From Ceratothoa steindachneri (Eukaryota; Arthropoda; Malacostraca; Isopoda; Cymothoidae), in contig OZ018326.1 of assembly GCA_963969495.1 (NCBI GenBank), positions 152,830,306-152,894,305 on the forward strand: a DNA stretch of 64,000 nucleotides, in the 5' to 3' direction. The position numbers and the translations under genes were made by a program. Of the stretch, positions 35,236-46,899 are shown one piece after another (position 1 is the stretch's first letter; every line of letters starts with the position of its first letter). The notes below the pieces were generated by a model. It saw only the letters and a list, made by a program, of their open reading frames with translations, was not told where the DNA came from and made no database searches.

Positions 35236-35310
35236 GCTCTTTTAACCCTTCCACATTAGCTCTTTTGTAGTCTTGATTAGTAATGCTATAGCAATGCCTC
35301 TGGGCATTCC
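35236..35310. repeat. Hairpin terminus shared with repeat R, reversed
   Basis: CTATAGCAATGCCTCTGGGCAT near 35,287 is the reverse complement of the ATGCCCAGAGGCATTGCTATAG-type ending of repeat R at 21.5 and 60.5 kb. The adjoining body (35.31 kb onward) does not match those copies. Confidence 0.45.
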
Positions 35311-35335
35311 TATAATAAAAACCTCCTGGGAAGTT

Positions 35336-35480
35336 TTACGTCACTCGTGTCGTAAATATAACCTATTCCGCGATTGGTTGAAATCTTTGACGTCACTCGT
35401 GTGGTAAGAATGATCCTATTCGGTGATTGGGTTGAAATATCTGACATCACTTGTGTCGAAGGACTCACGACTCTGATTGG
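35336..35480 (+). promoter_or_regulatory. Three repeated CRE + CCAAT modules
   Basis: Period about 53 bp. CRE-like sites TTACGTCA (35,336), TGACGTCA (35,388) and TGACATCA (35,442) are each followed by CTCGTGT / CTTGTGT and then by an inverted CCAAT box (ATTGG at 35,373, 35,426 and 35,476). This looks like a tandem enhancer-promoter block. It may belong to a non-autonomous element that begins at the hairpin terminus just to the left. No downstream gene was identified. Confidence 0.5.
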
Positions 35481-35869
35481 CGAAGAATTTTTTAAAACTA
35501 AAAGCACATTTAGTTTCACTTCGGTATTTATTTATTTTTTAAAGGCAGAGGCAACACGGATAAGCGAATGCCAGAGGAAAAATACGTAAAGCCAGCGAGA
35601 TAGGTATTGAAATTAACTTTAAAAATCGAAAACAAGCAAGACAAAAAGAGAGAAACAGCACACAAATTAGTCAACACAGGAGCAATGGATCAACACATCT
35701 GCACTGGACAAGAGCTCAACGACAACTGTAGTAGCTTACAGAAGTCCAGGGTAATGTCCTTACCCGAACCATCGCCACTATCTTATACTTGAGGTTGGCA
35801 GCGAAAGAAATGAGAATAGTTTTTCGACTGGGACAAAAGCGAAACCCGCGCGCATATGCGCATTATGCA

Positions 35870-37109
35870 CTGTGATCTCTAAACTGAGCAGCCAGAGAGG
35901 TAGGATGTCTCGACAGGCTTGCCAAGATCTGAATATCCATTTAGAGCGCAACCGGCAGCCTTGGAGGCTGTTAGTTGGCCTGTAAACCAACAAAGAAATA
36001 AAGCTCCTCTGTCGTAAGCATAGCAGCCTTTGGCACCCCTAAAAAGGTTACATATAATTTTACATTAGCGATGAATTTACTACTGTGCAGGCATCTCCTC
36101 CAATTAATTGCACCAAAACACATATGGGGTGGTCTAGGTAGCCAAATGGAAAAGGGGATCTCCTTGGCATTTCGTAGGCTAGGTAATCAGGTGATCATTG
36201 CTTCCTTTAAAGGGGAAGGAAAATTTTGAACGGGATTAACAGAGGCTTTATTCGACGAGAGCGTGGACTAGTCTTGAAGTATTTACAGGAAATAACTGCC
36301 CTCAACGACAAAATGCTGCTCTATATATACATTTCCTAGTAAAACTTAGGTTATGCAAAATGAACTAATCAACTTTAAACAGATTTTATAGGACAAATTT
36401 GTTTAATTTATTCTATCAGCTTTAAGAGAAATCTTATGTTTTACACATAAGCGCCACAAAAATTGACCAATTAGCGTTAACATAGTATAGAGGGAGCTAC
36501 TAAAATAACAATATTCCCTCCCACCCATGAGATATAACTTCGGGAAATAAAGCGAACCGTTACTCCCCCCCTCCCCGACTTCACCCTTTTTGGACATTCC
36601 GCCCGGTCACTGGGAAATTTACACCGAGGAATGGCGCTGTGATTGAAGGCTATCTTCCCGCCGTCTTAACCTTCCCTCCCCCCGACTCGGGAGATTATTC
36701 GTCTATTTGTAGGTTTGTCAATTGTCCTTTTTTTATCTCCTTGAGACAATTTTTATGGCTCCAGCCGCTGGTCGTTCCTCCGGACCCGCTGATACCGGCC
36801 TCTTACACTTCCCCGTAAGGACACGCTCTGTTGCCCCGGCCGATAAAGAAGGTTCGAAAAGGTCTCTCTCCCTCTCCTTGTTTTCGAGAAATCCAGGTAT
36901 ATATGCGCTTGATGCGAAACAGGGACTGTTACTACGCACGAAGTTCCCCCAGAATAGACCATTTAACCGAAATGTGGCGTACAGTCTGGGGGAGACAACA
37001 GTCTTCACAGAAAGGTCCTACGAGTGTGTCAGATTCGAAAATGCCAAAAATGAGTTAATTGCGTAGATTTAGCAGGGAAGTCACCCGTATCCCTTCGAAC
37101 TTAGAGTAA
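35870..37109. repeat. Dispersed repeat shared with 24.33-24.83 kb, with inserted text
   Basis: 35,870-36,118 aligns with 24,330-24,830. The stretch 36,230-37,060 has no counterpart there and may be another insertion; no coding family recognised in it. Confidence 0.45.
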
Positions 37110-37281
37110 TCTGTTTACAGCAGCAAGACTCATTTGTGATTGGATGTATGCCCCAAGAAATGTGACCGCTATACTCCCGATGCTGTTTAAGGTTTGTGAG
37201 CAGAGGCGTTGTGACAAAAGCTCAAATGTTTTAACTCAGAGGCTGGCGATTTTGCAGATCCATTGTCGCCATTGTCTAGGA
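37110..37281 (-). pseudogene. LINE-A copy 2, left part (ORF2 3' region)
   Basis: Aligns with 425-530 of LINE-A copy 1: the order ATGT(A/G)TGC(C/T)CCAA, AATACTCCCG / TATACTCCCG, GAGCAGAGGCGT and CAAATGT is shared. It is cut at 37,281 by the hAT element and continues at 43,991. Confidence 0.72.
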
Positions 37282-37697
37282 CAGGGGTGGGGAACCCCTT
37301 TGTGCATAAAGGCCATCTTACAATTCATCATCACTAATAAAGACAGCCTAGAAAAAAAAATGTAAGTTATTTTATCCCTTAAGTAGTTTATTAGTAATCT
37401 AATAAAAAAGACAGTTTTATAGAAATCGAAAGCATAATAATTTCAAATATTTCTATTTAAGTAAATACTTTTTATACAAGCAATATGTAAATGAAAAATA
37501 TTGAAAGCATAGAATTTTCAAATATTTTATTTATGAGTATGTAAGAAGTTTTCAAAATAATAAGTAAACAAGCCGCTGTTCTCTTCCTTAACAGGAAGAG
37601 CTTGGTTACACAGGCACCCCTGTGGGGTGTGGCCTACGGCCTTATTTGCTAATCTTAACCGCCTTTTTCAATCCCCATTATAGACTCTTTATTTTAA

Positions 37698-37751
37698 CAC
37701 CCTGAACACCCTTCTTCTTCTTCTTCTTCTTCTTCTTCTTCTTCTTCTTCT

Positions 37752-37783
<32 letters not shown>

Positions 37784-40553
37784 AAATGTTCGTAGCTTAA
37801 AAAATAAACTTGCCGAAATAAAAGCCGTAATTCTAGAGGGAGACTACGATCTCGTATTCTTAAGTGAGACTTGGATAGATACACATTCGGGGATCAGTGT
37901 TTGCGAATTTGATATACCAGGTTATAAAATTCATTATACAAATAGACAAACTGGTAGAGGAGGCGGCGTATTAGTGTATATAAAAGATGACTTAAACGCT
38001 ATAACGATCGACTCGTCTACGGCAGATATGAGAAGTGAGGCCTTATTAATCCAATTATGTTGTAATGCAAAATATAAAATTAATTTAGCCGTCATATATC
38101 GTCCTCCATCGCAAATAGAAAGAGAAGATGCTGCACTCTTTGATATGCTTTCATCTTGGGTTAGAAAAGGGACCATATTAGTCTGCGGCGATTTTAACTA
38201 TCCAAACGTTAATTATAGTAACCTAACGTCAGATAAAGCTGGGGAGAGACTACTAAACTTTATTCTGGAGAATTTTCTCGTTCAAAAAGTGGAGGAACCA
38301 ACTCGTGATAATAATATCCTCGATTTAATCATGGCGACTGACGAGTCATTGGTAGAAAATGTTTGTGTAGGAGAGCATTTAGCCTCGAGTGACCATAATG
38401 CGATTAGATTCGTAGTAAACACGTGTGTAGATGTAAAAATTAGTACACAGCTCATGCCACGTTTTGGTAGCTGTGATTTTGATACTTTTCGCGAAAGGAT
38501 TAAGGATGTAGACTGGGGAATGCGCTTCGAGAATAGGTCAGTAGGAGAAATGTACACTGAGCTTCGGCGTACACTCCTTAGTGTAAATTTCGACTTAGTA
38601 AAGTATGTGCGCCGTAAGAGCGGGAAGTCGATGGGAGCGCCGTGGGTTAGCCCACTAATATTAAGCTTAATTAAGGATCGAAATAGAAAATTTCAAATAC
38701 ATAAGAACAATGAGTCATTTATAAGTCGGCAAAATTACATAGATTCTCGAAGAGAAGTTAAACGGGCGGTTAGAGATGCGAAGCGGAAATATGAAATAAA
38801 ACTGGCGAAGGATTCAAAGAAGGAACCGAAACGGTTTTACGGCTATGTAAACAGTAGGAAACCCTTAAAAGGTTCAATAGGGCCGATTAAAGACAAAGAT
38901 GGTCGTTTGACGGAATTTCCGGCGGAAATGTCTAAAATTTTAAATGAACATTTCACAAGCGTCTTTACTGTTGAAGATTCGTCCCATTTAGGATCGTTAG
39001 TTGAAGAAGTAGATAATAGTGATATTTGCATATCCGATATAACGGTTAATGAAGTGGAAATTCTTAAATATATTAACCTGATGAAAAAGTCGAAATCACC
39101 CGGGCCCGATGGCGTTTACCCCACTCATTTAAAGGAACTTAAGAATGAGCCTGCGAAGCCGTTGCGTGCAATTTTCAATCGCTCATTAGAAGATGGCGTA
39201 GTCCCTTTAGACTTCAAGCGTGCAAACGTTACACCAATATTTAAGAATGGGAATAGATACGAAGCAACGAATTTTCGTCCTATCAGTCTAACTTCGGTAG
39301 TTGGAAAGCTTTTAGAATCGGTAATTAGAGATAAAATAGTGTGCCACCTCGAGCTAAATAATCTGATTAAAGATTCCCAACATGGGTTTAGGCGGGCGAG
39401 ATCGTGCTTGACAAATTTGCTCGAATTCTTCCATAAAATGATTTGCGTTTACGACGAAAGCAAAGCTGTAGATGTAATTTATCTAGACTTTACAAAGGCG
39501 TTTGACACCGTTCCGCACGAGAGATTATTAATGAAAGTTAAAGCAATCGGTGTGAAGGGTAAGATATTAAATTGGATTAGAAATTGGCTGAAGGATCGTT
39601 CGCAGCGAGTAGTTATAAATGGTGAATGTTCTGATTGGGTCAACGTCAGTAGTGGAGTGCCACAAGGTTCCGTTCTTGGCCCATTATTGTTTCTAATATA
39701 TATTAACGATTTGGATAATGGCGTATTTAGTACGATTTCTAAATTTGCTGACGACACGAAGCTGGGCAACCGTGCCTATGTAAGATCGGATGTAGAAAAA
39801 TTACAAAAGGATCTAAACTTGATTGTCAGATGGGCGGATAAGTGGCAAATGCAGTTTAATTTAAGTAAATGTAAGGTGATGCATTTGGGTTGCCATAATT
39901 TGAGGGTAGAGTATACCATGAAAGGCCAGGTCCTCGACGTAGTTAAATTGGAAAAAGACCTGGGAGTTTTAGTCTCGGATGACTTCAAAGTCACGAAACA
40001 ATGCGCGGATGCATGTAAAAAAGCAAATCGTGTGCTGGGTTATATCGCGCGTAATTTCACGTTCAAATCCAAAGAGATAATTTTACCATTGTATAAGTCA
40101 CTTGTGCGTCCACTGCTCGAATATGCGGTTCAATTTTGGGCTCCATACTTAAACAAAGATATCGCGCAATTAGAAAGAGTGCAGCGTAGGGCTACAAAAT
40201 TAATTCCCGAGCTGAGAAACAGGCCCTACGAGGAAAGACTCAGGGCATTAGATTTGCCATCTCTCGAAGGCAGAAGATTACGTGGCCAGCTAATAGAAGT
40301 ATTTAAAATACTGAAAGGATTTTCAAACGTTGATTATAGGAATTTGTTCGAATTGGATCATAGGGGAAACACTCGCCAACACGGATTAAAATTAGTAAAC
40401 AAGCGATTTAACACTAGTATAGCCCAAAACTATTTTACGTTTAAAATTACTCAAATTTGGAATAGGCTACCCACCCACGTAGTGGATAGTAGGTCGGTAA
40501 ATATGTTTAAAAACCGTCTCGACGCGCACTTAAATAGTATAAATATAACGTAG
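37698..40553 (+). CDS. LINE-D endonuclease / reverse transcriptase, open frame
   Basis: No stop from 37,698 to TAG at 40,553, about 951 codons. The first ones are a serine run from the CTT tract; the domain begins at SNVRSLKNKLAEIKAV (37,782). Endonuclease: LSETW, IYRPPSQ, CGDFNYPNVNY, ILDLIMA, SSDHNAIRF (~38,390). RT: KSPGPDGVYP (~39,090), NFRPISLTSVVGKLLE, HGFRRARSCLTNLLEF, IYLDFTKAFDTVPHE (~39,490), SGVPQGSVLGPLLFLIY (~39,660), active-site FADD (~39,749), then the C-terminal RRLRGQLIEVFKIL (~40,290). All endonuclease and RT catalytic residues I can check are present. No natural start codon is certain; the first upstream ATG is lacking because of truncation. Confidence 0.93.
37711..37783 (+). 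repeat. (CTT)n microsatellite at LINE-D 5' edge
   Basis: About 24 CTT triplets with one CCT, in frame as a Ser run with the LINE-D protein. CTT triplets also occur at the LINE's other edge (41,017-41,034). Confidence 0.95.
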
Positions 40554-41030
40554 TCTGAGCACAGTAAATAATAACGTCTTTGCAAAAGGAGTTTGGAGCG
40601 GAGGAACAACGAGAGTAAAAATGATGACTAAAAATGATGCCAGCGATTTCTCTTGCATGTGTAGTTTAGATATCCATTTTCTTTTCCGCCTATCCTATAA
40701 ATAGTCTTACTATCCTAAAACTAGATTTTCACCACTAGCAGTCGAGGGCTGCGGAAGTTGAGAAGAAAAACTTTCTATCACCCTCCCCTAGGTTGAAGTA
40801 GTTAATATGCATGACATTGTACACATGTAGATAAGTATGTACAGTAGATTATATATTTTTAAAAAAATAATAAATAAAAAAAAATATAGCATGTTAGAGA
40901 TACACTCGTAGATAAGTGTGTATCGTAGTTATGGATGTAGTGTAGCGGACTAGCCTCGAGCGGACCTTAGGGTCTTTGCTGGTCCTAGATTCTGTAGTTC
41001 TGTAGTTCTGTAGTTCTTCATCTTCTTCTT
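37711..41030 (+). mobile_element. LINE-D: CR1-like retrotransposon inside hAT H1
   Basis: Begins in or beside a (CTT)n tract, has one long endonuclease-RT frame, a 3' untranslated region (40,554-40,990) and ends in an 8-bp tandem repeat, TCTGTAGT three times (40,991-41,015), then CTT triplets. A short tandem repeat at the 3' end is the usual CR1-clade signature. ORF1 is missing, so the copy is probably 5'-truncated. It is younger than hAT H1. Confidence 0.9.
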
Positions 41031-41413
41031 CTTATAAAGGAATTATTTGAAATAATTTTTAGAAAAAAATTAAATATACTTAAGGACAACCGAACTAAAA
41101 GAAAAAAATCTTATTCAAACCCCTTCAAAAAATCTCGTTCTTAAAATATTTGGTTATGGATGAATAATATCGAAATCATGACATTTTCAAATTATTTTAA
41201 TTAAGAAAGAAGGTTCTTTGTATTCAAGAAACAAGTAAAGGAATAATAATCTTATAAAAAGATAGCATATAAAAATCGAGAATATAACATTTTCAAATAG
41301 TCAACATACAGTAGGCAAGCATGTACATTTTTTGTACATATTAATGACTTCTTTGAGTCTGCTTCTTTTGAGAAAGCATTTTGATATCAAGCTCTAACAT
41401 AGTGGTTCTTATA

Positions 41414-41580
41414 ATGGCCGTATGCTAAAAAAAAAATGCGAAATGCACTTTTATCAGATTTAGTGTAGCTTCACAATTATTTATGAATTGATTATATGCA
41501 AAAGACTAAAATGTAAAATAAATTAAAAAAAAAGGTTTTTGCTCAAATGTGCATTTCACATTTGTTTTAGCATACGGTCG
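41414..41580. mobile_element. Small foldback (MITE-like) at the end of the hAT transposase
   Basis: CGTATGCTAAAAAAAAAATG with AAATGCAC (41,417-41,446) is inverted as GTGCATTT with TTTTAGCATACG (41,550-41,577). The terminal bases of the right arm supply the last residues and stop codon of the transposase frame. Confidence 0.65.
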
Positions 41581-43333
41581 TAACTCTCAATAGGTCCTCC
41601 AAATGCTCCTCTGTCAACTGTGTTCTCAGTGAATTCTTGATTTGCGCCAAGTACGAAAATGTGGATTCACAACAGTATGTTGAAGAAAAACAAGAAATCA
41701 GTCGTCGTGCATGTTCACGAAGACGAGGATATTCTATCGCGTTTTTCCAAATTTCGACGGGATTTTCTCTCTTGTCAAACAGAGACTTCAGGATATTATC
41801 CTCAGACATTTCAATAAGCCCCATCTGTAACTCTTCAGGAGCCTCTGATATATCAACTAAGTGAGGTTGAAAAGAAAGTTTCAGAGTGATGTTATACTTT
41901 TCAAAATCATTGAATCTTTTATTGTATTCTTCTATCATTGTGTCTAAAACAGACTCATATTCTTCAAAATATCCATAGATATCTTCATTTTCACTCATTA
42001 CCTTCGTAAGCTGGAGAAAGTGTTCTTCTGAAAGTTTTGATTGAGTCAAAAGGAACTTGAAATACAACAGTTTCTTTCTAAATGCCTGAATTTTCTGCCA
42101 CACATCATAAATACATTTATTTCTGCCTTGCAATGAAATGTTTAACTCATTTTGTTTTGACATCACATCACATAAAAAGAAAAAGGCAACATCTCTGTAA
42201 AAATTTGGATGTGATAAATCACAATACTTGTTGTTTTCTTTGAAAAAGTCAATAATTTGCATTCGTAAAGACAACATTTTGACCAACCAGCGACAACCAG
42301 CGTACTTTTGAGTGATATGGCAAATATACACTAATTACTTCGTCATCCATCATCAGCATGTTTCAAAATTGACGATTCTTTGAGGCATTCACTCGAATAT
42401 AGTTAACAATGCTTATAACCTTTTGCAAAGTCATTTAAAGTTACACATTTTGCACAGAGATTTTCGCTGATGTAAAATACAATGAAAAGAAATTAGTACA
42501 TTTGGTTCTTGGGTTTCTCTCTTAAGATGTCCAATAAATCCTTCATTTTTAGCCATCATAGCTGGGGCAGCATCAGTGCACACACTTACCAAATTAGTAA
42601 AATTTAGTCCTATTTTATGACATGGCTCTTTGAAGTTGTTGAAAATATCTATCCCCCTTGTCCTTCCTTTAAGGGTGCCTAAAGCAAGCAATTCTTCATA
42701 TAATTGAAAATCATCTGTTATGGCACGAATAAAATACAATAATTGTGCTGAATCAGTGAAATTTGTTGATTCATCCAAAGCTACTAAGTAATATATATTC
42801 TCTTTTTCACTATATTTTTCAATTGTTCTGTTACATTGCAGGCCAATTCATGTTGTCAATCTGTGTTAGTCCTTCTTAAAAGAGGTACCTCATTATACTT
42901 ATTAACTTTATCGGGATCTATACATCCTACCACCTCTAAAATACTTTCCTTTATGAGTTCTGCATCGCTAAATGGCTTACCTTTTGTTCCAAGCAAATAT
43001 GAAACTTTATAGCTTGCTTCTGTCGTAGCATTCCCTTGATGTAACACAGACTGGAAAAATTGTCTTTGCTTCTGTTTTCCATCTTTCAGGCTTACCCTCT
43101 AATTTGGCATATTTATTGTCTTTATAAAGAGCATAGTGTTGCTATGCATTGGATTTCTTAACTGTTACAATTGCAGTATCACAAAGCAAGCAAGACATTT
43201 TGCCTCCAGTATTCACTAAAAAATATTGCAGTTCCCATTCTTCATTAAGATCCTGTTTCAAAGTCCGTTTTAACTTTTTTGACATACTCGTAATTATGGG
43301 CCAAAAAGAAATGTATTTATTGTGAAAAGCCAT
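41567..43333 (-). pseudogene. hAT H1 transposase (BED finger to hATC), in at least four pieces
   Basis: N-terminal: MSKKLKRTLKQDLNEEWELQ and MSCLLC, a BED-type finger start (43,290-43,142). Then EASYKVSYLLGTKGKPFSDA (~43,010), the catalytic-core stretch MDESTNFTDSAQLLYFIRAI (42,778) with VCTDAAPAMMAKNEGFIGHL (~42,590), and a C-terminal 254-residue frame (42,331-41,567) containing FFLCDVMSKQNELNISLQG and the hATC-like CCESTFSYLAQIKNSLRTQL. This architecture is that of the hAT family also found as domesticated ZBED5/GTF2IRD2-like proteins. Frameshifts and stops separate the pieces, so it is inactive. Confidence 0.87.
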
Positions 43334-43823
43334 AAAAAGATTAATAATGATTTAGTAAGGCCAGCCGCACACTGACCCAGACAAAACAGTCTTAGACAAG
43401 ACTTCGATAAACCTGAATCCATAACTATGTTATAATAATTATAATTATTATTATTATAACAAAAACAACAATATAAATTAGTTAAATTTTTTCTGTGATT
43501 AGTATTATTATTTATCATTACCTAATTGAGGCAGAAACTAACTCAGTCTCACAAAACAAGTCGGTATGAAGTAAGCCACGACAACACAATTACTGAGTAG
43601 AGTACGTAGTTATTCGGAGTAGCACAGACCACAGTGAGGAGGCGGACGAGACAGGAACTCTTCCTGTATCATACGTGAAATCACTCACTCACACTAGGCT
43701 AGTGTAGCTTACACGGAAACATTGCCTTTATATAGCAGTTGCTTTAAGTTTAGATTCACTGAATTTGAGAAAAATGCTTTCCAATCTCTGGGAGCGACAT
43801 CACTAAACACATAACTTTCCTTT

Positions 43824-43828
<5 letters not shown>

Positions 43829-43865
<37 letters not shown>
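43829..43865. repeat. (GT)n microsatellite
   Basis: About 18 GT dinucleotides inside the hAT right flank. Confidence 0.95.
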
Positions 43866-43866
<1 letters not shown>

Positions 43867-43990
43867 ATAATGATTTTAGACAAAATGTTCAATGTCAAAA
43901 AAGAAATATATATCAAAAGGCCATAGAAGGCCGCACCTGATGGTCCAGATGGCCGCATGTGACCTTAAGGCCGCAGGTTCTCCATCCCTG

Positions 43991-45125
43991 GTCTAGGAAG
44001 TTAAACCAAACTCTCGAAGGAGTTTTCTGCACTTAGACCCGAAACGTTTAGGGCATGATTGCGTTCAATTAAAGAATTGCGTTCATCAATCGAATTTGTA
44101 TAGTCTATGTTGGCCACGAAACATATCAGATTAGTTTTCAACTTAGAAGAAGGTGGAACCCACGCGTATAAGCACATCTTTTTATTGTGCACGACGAAGA
44201 GCGTGTGTGATCTCTCCTCTGTCTACAAAAAAGCTATCAGTTGGTGGAGTCCTGAATGTTCTAGTTGTTAACCGTAGATCGACACGCTGAATGGATTCCA
44301 AAATTTACAATAGACGTTCTAGTGTAGAAGAGTATGTTTCGGACCCGTGTCATGCTTTTCACTGAAATAGAACGATAAAATAAAAGTAGGGTTGCCCTAT
44401 GGATACACACCTTACGGAATGCCAAATCGCATAGAATCGACATGGCGCGTGTGCAAGAGACCCTAAAATTGCAAATGTATGCCTCCAAGATGAGCTGTCG
44501 GTCGAATTTGAATCCACCATATCTGGGAGTGTACAATTTAGGAACCTATCCGTGTCGGGGCGATGTTCACGAGGTGGAAGAATTTCACCACTTTGGCCAA
44601 ATAAAACCAAAACTATCGAGTTTTGTCATAAAGGAAGAAGCACTCAAGAACCTTGTTAATGTAGTGGTCCAAGCAACATTCAGGCCACGCCATCATTGAT
44701 CGAAATGTGTACATCGAGCATGACGAGAACATCTTCCTCCAGCTCGGAAATGATGCACTTGATTCTTCCAACAAAGAGAGCGACGCTTAGCACACTTCCC
44801 TGTAGGACACGTCCCTCTTGTCCTACGGAGAGGGCTCTCTCCACCTGTACACGGAATCAACGATCTAATAAGAAGTAAAACAGAAAAATGGGAAAGTGTC
44901 TCCTCGCCCCTATAAAATGGAGGGTGTTTATGATATCATATTACCACGCGGTATCATAGGCCTTTTCCAAATCGAAAATAAGAGTGGCGAAATACTGCCT
45001 GCGAAGGAGCATGATATCAGACGTAGAGTGAAACTTAAGGAAGTCACACTGTGCTAAAGACCAAATATTTACCAATTTTTTCCATCAACTTTCACACGCA
45101 AGAGATTATAGAAGTTGAGCGAAAA
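43991..45125 (-). pseudogene. LINE-A copy 2, right part (RT to RNase H linker)
   Basis: Collinear with 580-1,775 of copy 1: CTCTCGAAGGAGTTT (44,014 / 574), ATGGCGCGTGTGCAAGAGAC (44,442 / 994), GAACATCTTC (44,728 / 1,311), GCGGTATCATAGGCCTT (44,948 / 1,538) and CATCAACTT-CACACGCAAGAG (45,080 / 1,735). Heavily decayed. It joins 37,281 when hAT H1 is removed. Confidence 0.88.
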
Positions 45126-45379
45126 AAAGAAAACCATCCACTCTTATACTAAAAGTATGCTAAGTATGTATCTAAGTATCCAGTTATGTAGGAATAAAAT
45201 AAATACACTTGGAAGGGAAGTAATTGTTAGTAAATTAATAATTTATAGCTAACCCAGCTTTATTAAATGAAAGAAATATGTTATGGGAAAATAGCACAAC
45301 GACAAGCACCTTTCTTTTCGTGTTACGCGAGTAACTGGCCAAATCATCTCATATCGTATTGTTTGGCCAGGTATGAACA
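45126..45379. other. Short spacer before Gypsy G3
   Basis: AT-rich, nothing recognised; may include decayed Gypsy G3 sequence. Confidence 0.35.
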
Positions 45380-45509
45380 ACGGTGTGTCCAAATGAGTTC
45401 GCTCAGGTTTGTTTTGTCACTATGCCTAGGAGGATAATTTTCAAACAATTGTACAATTTGTCCCACCCTGGAATTAAGGCATCCATCCGTTTTATTAAGT
45501 CAAGATATT
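45380..45509 (+). pseudogene. Gypsy G3 integrase, zinc-binding N-terminal piece
   Basis: RRIIFKQLYNLSHPGIKASI followed by RFIKSRY is the histidine half of the integrase HHCC domain. The frame is cut at 45,509 by Gypsy G2. The cysteine half is at 55.66 kb, and the two join in sense (SRY then FWPNMDVNICSW). Confidence 0.88.
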
Positions 45510-46395
45510 GTTACGAGTGGTATGGAAGATTGCGCCAGTTAACCGCTGGTAATGTTTTCTGTTACGACTGGTGGGGGCACGAAGCTCGGAACGTCGTCTG
45601 ATATGACTGGTGAGGAAGATTACGCCAGTTTACGGCTAGTAACGTAGTCTTATACGACTGCAGAAGGCACTATGATCGACGGAGGAGGAGACTACCAGTC
45701 ACTTAAAGATATGAATCGGTTATGTCGAATTACACGGGACAGCAGGACGTAATGAGACAACTTCAAGGTGGTGGATTTATGTCTGAGACTCTCTTCCATC
45801 TCATAAGAAGCTTTATTATTTTTTACATGCTCAATTCAAGTGGGTGTGGTTACATAATATATTAAACATAGTAGGAGGGGTTTTATAATAATGGTCAAGT
45901 TATATTTGAGAAAACGTGAATAAATTTTGAAGATATGGGATACTCCTACCTTAGTATTAGCCAATAGTATATACGAGTAATTCAAGGTGTTTAGAAGTGG
46001 AGCCCGACAGGGTTTACCTAAGAATGTTTTTTGCAAAAAAAAAACGCGAAACCACAGGAAATTAGTCGGCGGTATTAAAGAATTTTGATACTTAAGAAGG
46101 AATATTTCTTGTTGACATAGGGGTTAGCTGAAGCAGGGAGGGGGGGCTGAGTCAGCAAGAAGGGGATGGGAAAATGGAATGCCTGCGTCATATACTGCAC
46201 TTTTAGCTTCGGAAGATAATGTACATTTGTGTGAATTTCTAAGCTCTTATTTCATGCCTATCTGATAATCTTTTAATTATTATTACTTACATTATTATTA
46301 TTAGCATTATTATTATTGTCATTATTATTATTATAATAATAATAATAATATACTACATTTAGAGTTTGATTATAGGTAAGGATGTAATCTTAACA
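45510..46395 (-). repeat. G2 left LTR (3' LTR of the minus-strand element)
   Basis: 886 bp. Its plus-strand left end carries two dimers of a GACTGG / AACGTCGTC module; a TTATTATTA tract lies near 46,265-46,350. Confidence 0.92.
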
Positions 46396-46899
46396 CTGCT
46401 CCCCTTTTAAACAAAGTGAATATTTACATTCATAAGGGAGAATAAAAAAAATAACAAAAAAATTGGTAGCATGCTAATTTATCATATAATAAACAACAAA
46501 AACACAAAAAATACTACATTAAAGTAAAATGCAAACACATTGTTTGACCTAGAGTAAATATGTTTGAAAAAAATACTATATAGGTACAATATATAATGAA
46601 ATAAACTAAATTAATTAAAAATCTTAAGTATACACACATCTCGTCTAATCCTATATGGGTTTATTCTAAAGAAAATTATAATTTTTCCCTTGTGAAAGAT
46701 CTGCTCTAAACAATGATCGTAGTTAAGCATACATATATGTATATAGGTGTGGCTGCTTATAGATTATTCGACTTCTTTCTTTTCGACCTTACAAATAGGA
46801 TGCCAATGGGCCACTGGCGCATACAAACATGGTACATAATGTGGCAGTGGAAAAAGTAATTGGTCCTATAATTTTTGTGACATATAATCGATCATATGA

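Larger units (their letters stand above)
37282..43990 (-). mobile_element. hAT transposon H1 with perfect 8-bp target duplication, carrying LINE-D
   Basis: Left end CAGGGGTGGGGAACC; right end GGTTCTCCATCCCTG, its inverted near-copy. GTCTAGGA stands on both sides (37,274-37,281 and 43,991-43,998), a perfect 8-bp duplication. Removing H1 rejoins LINE-A copy 2. Inside, a LINE occupies about 37,711-41,016 and a small foldback 41,414-41,580; the remaining ~3.2 kb is the hAT with a minus-strand transposase. Both subterminal regions carry AAGGCC-A words. Confidence 0.95.

Noticed and set aside
37678..37884. Poly-lysine frame on the minus strand
   Set aside because: Reverse of the CTT microsatellite at the LINE-D edge.
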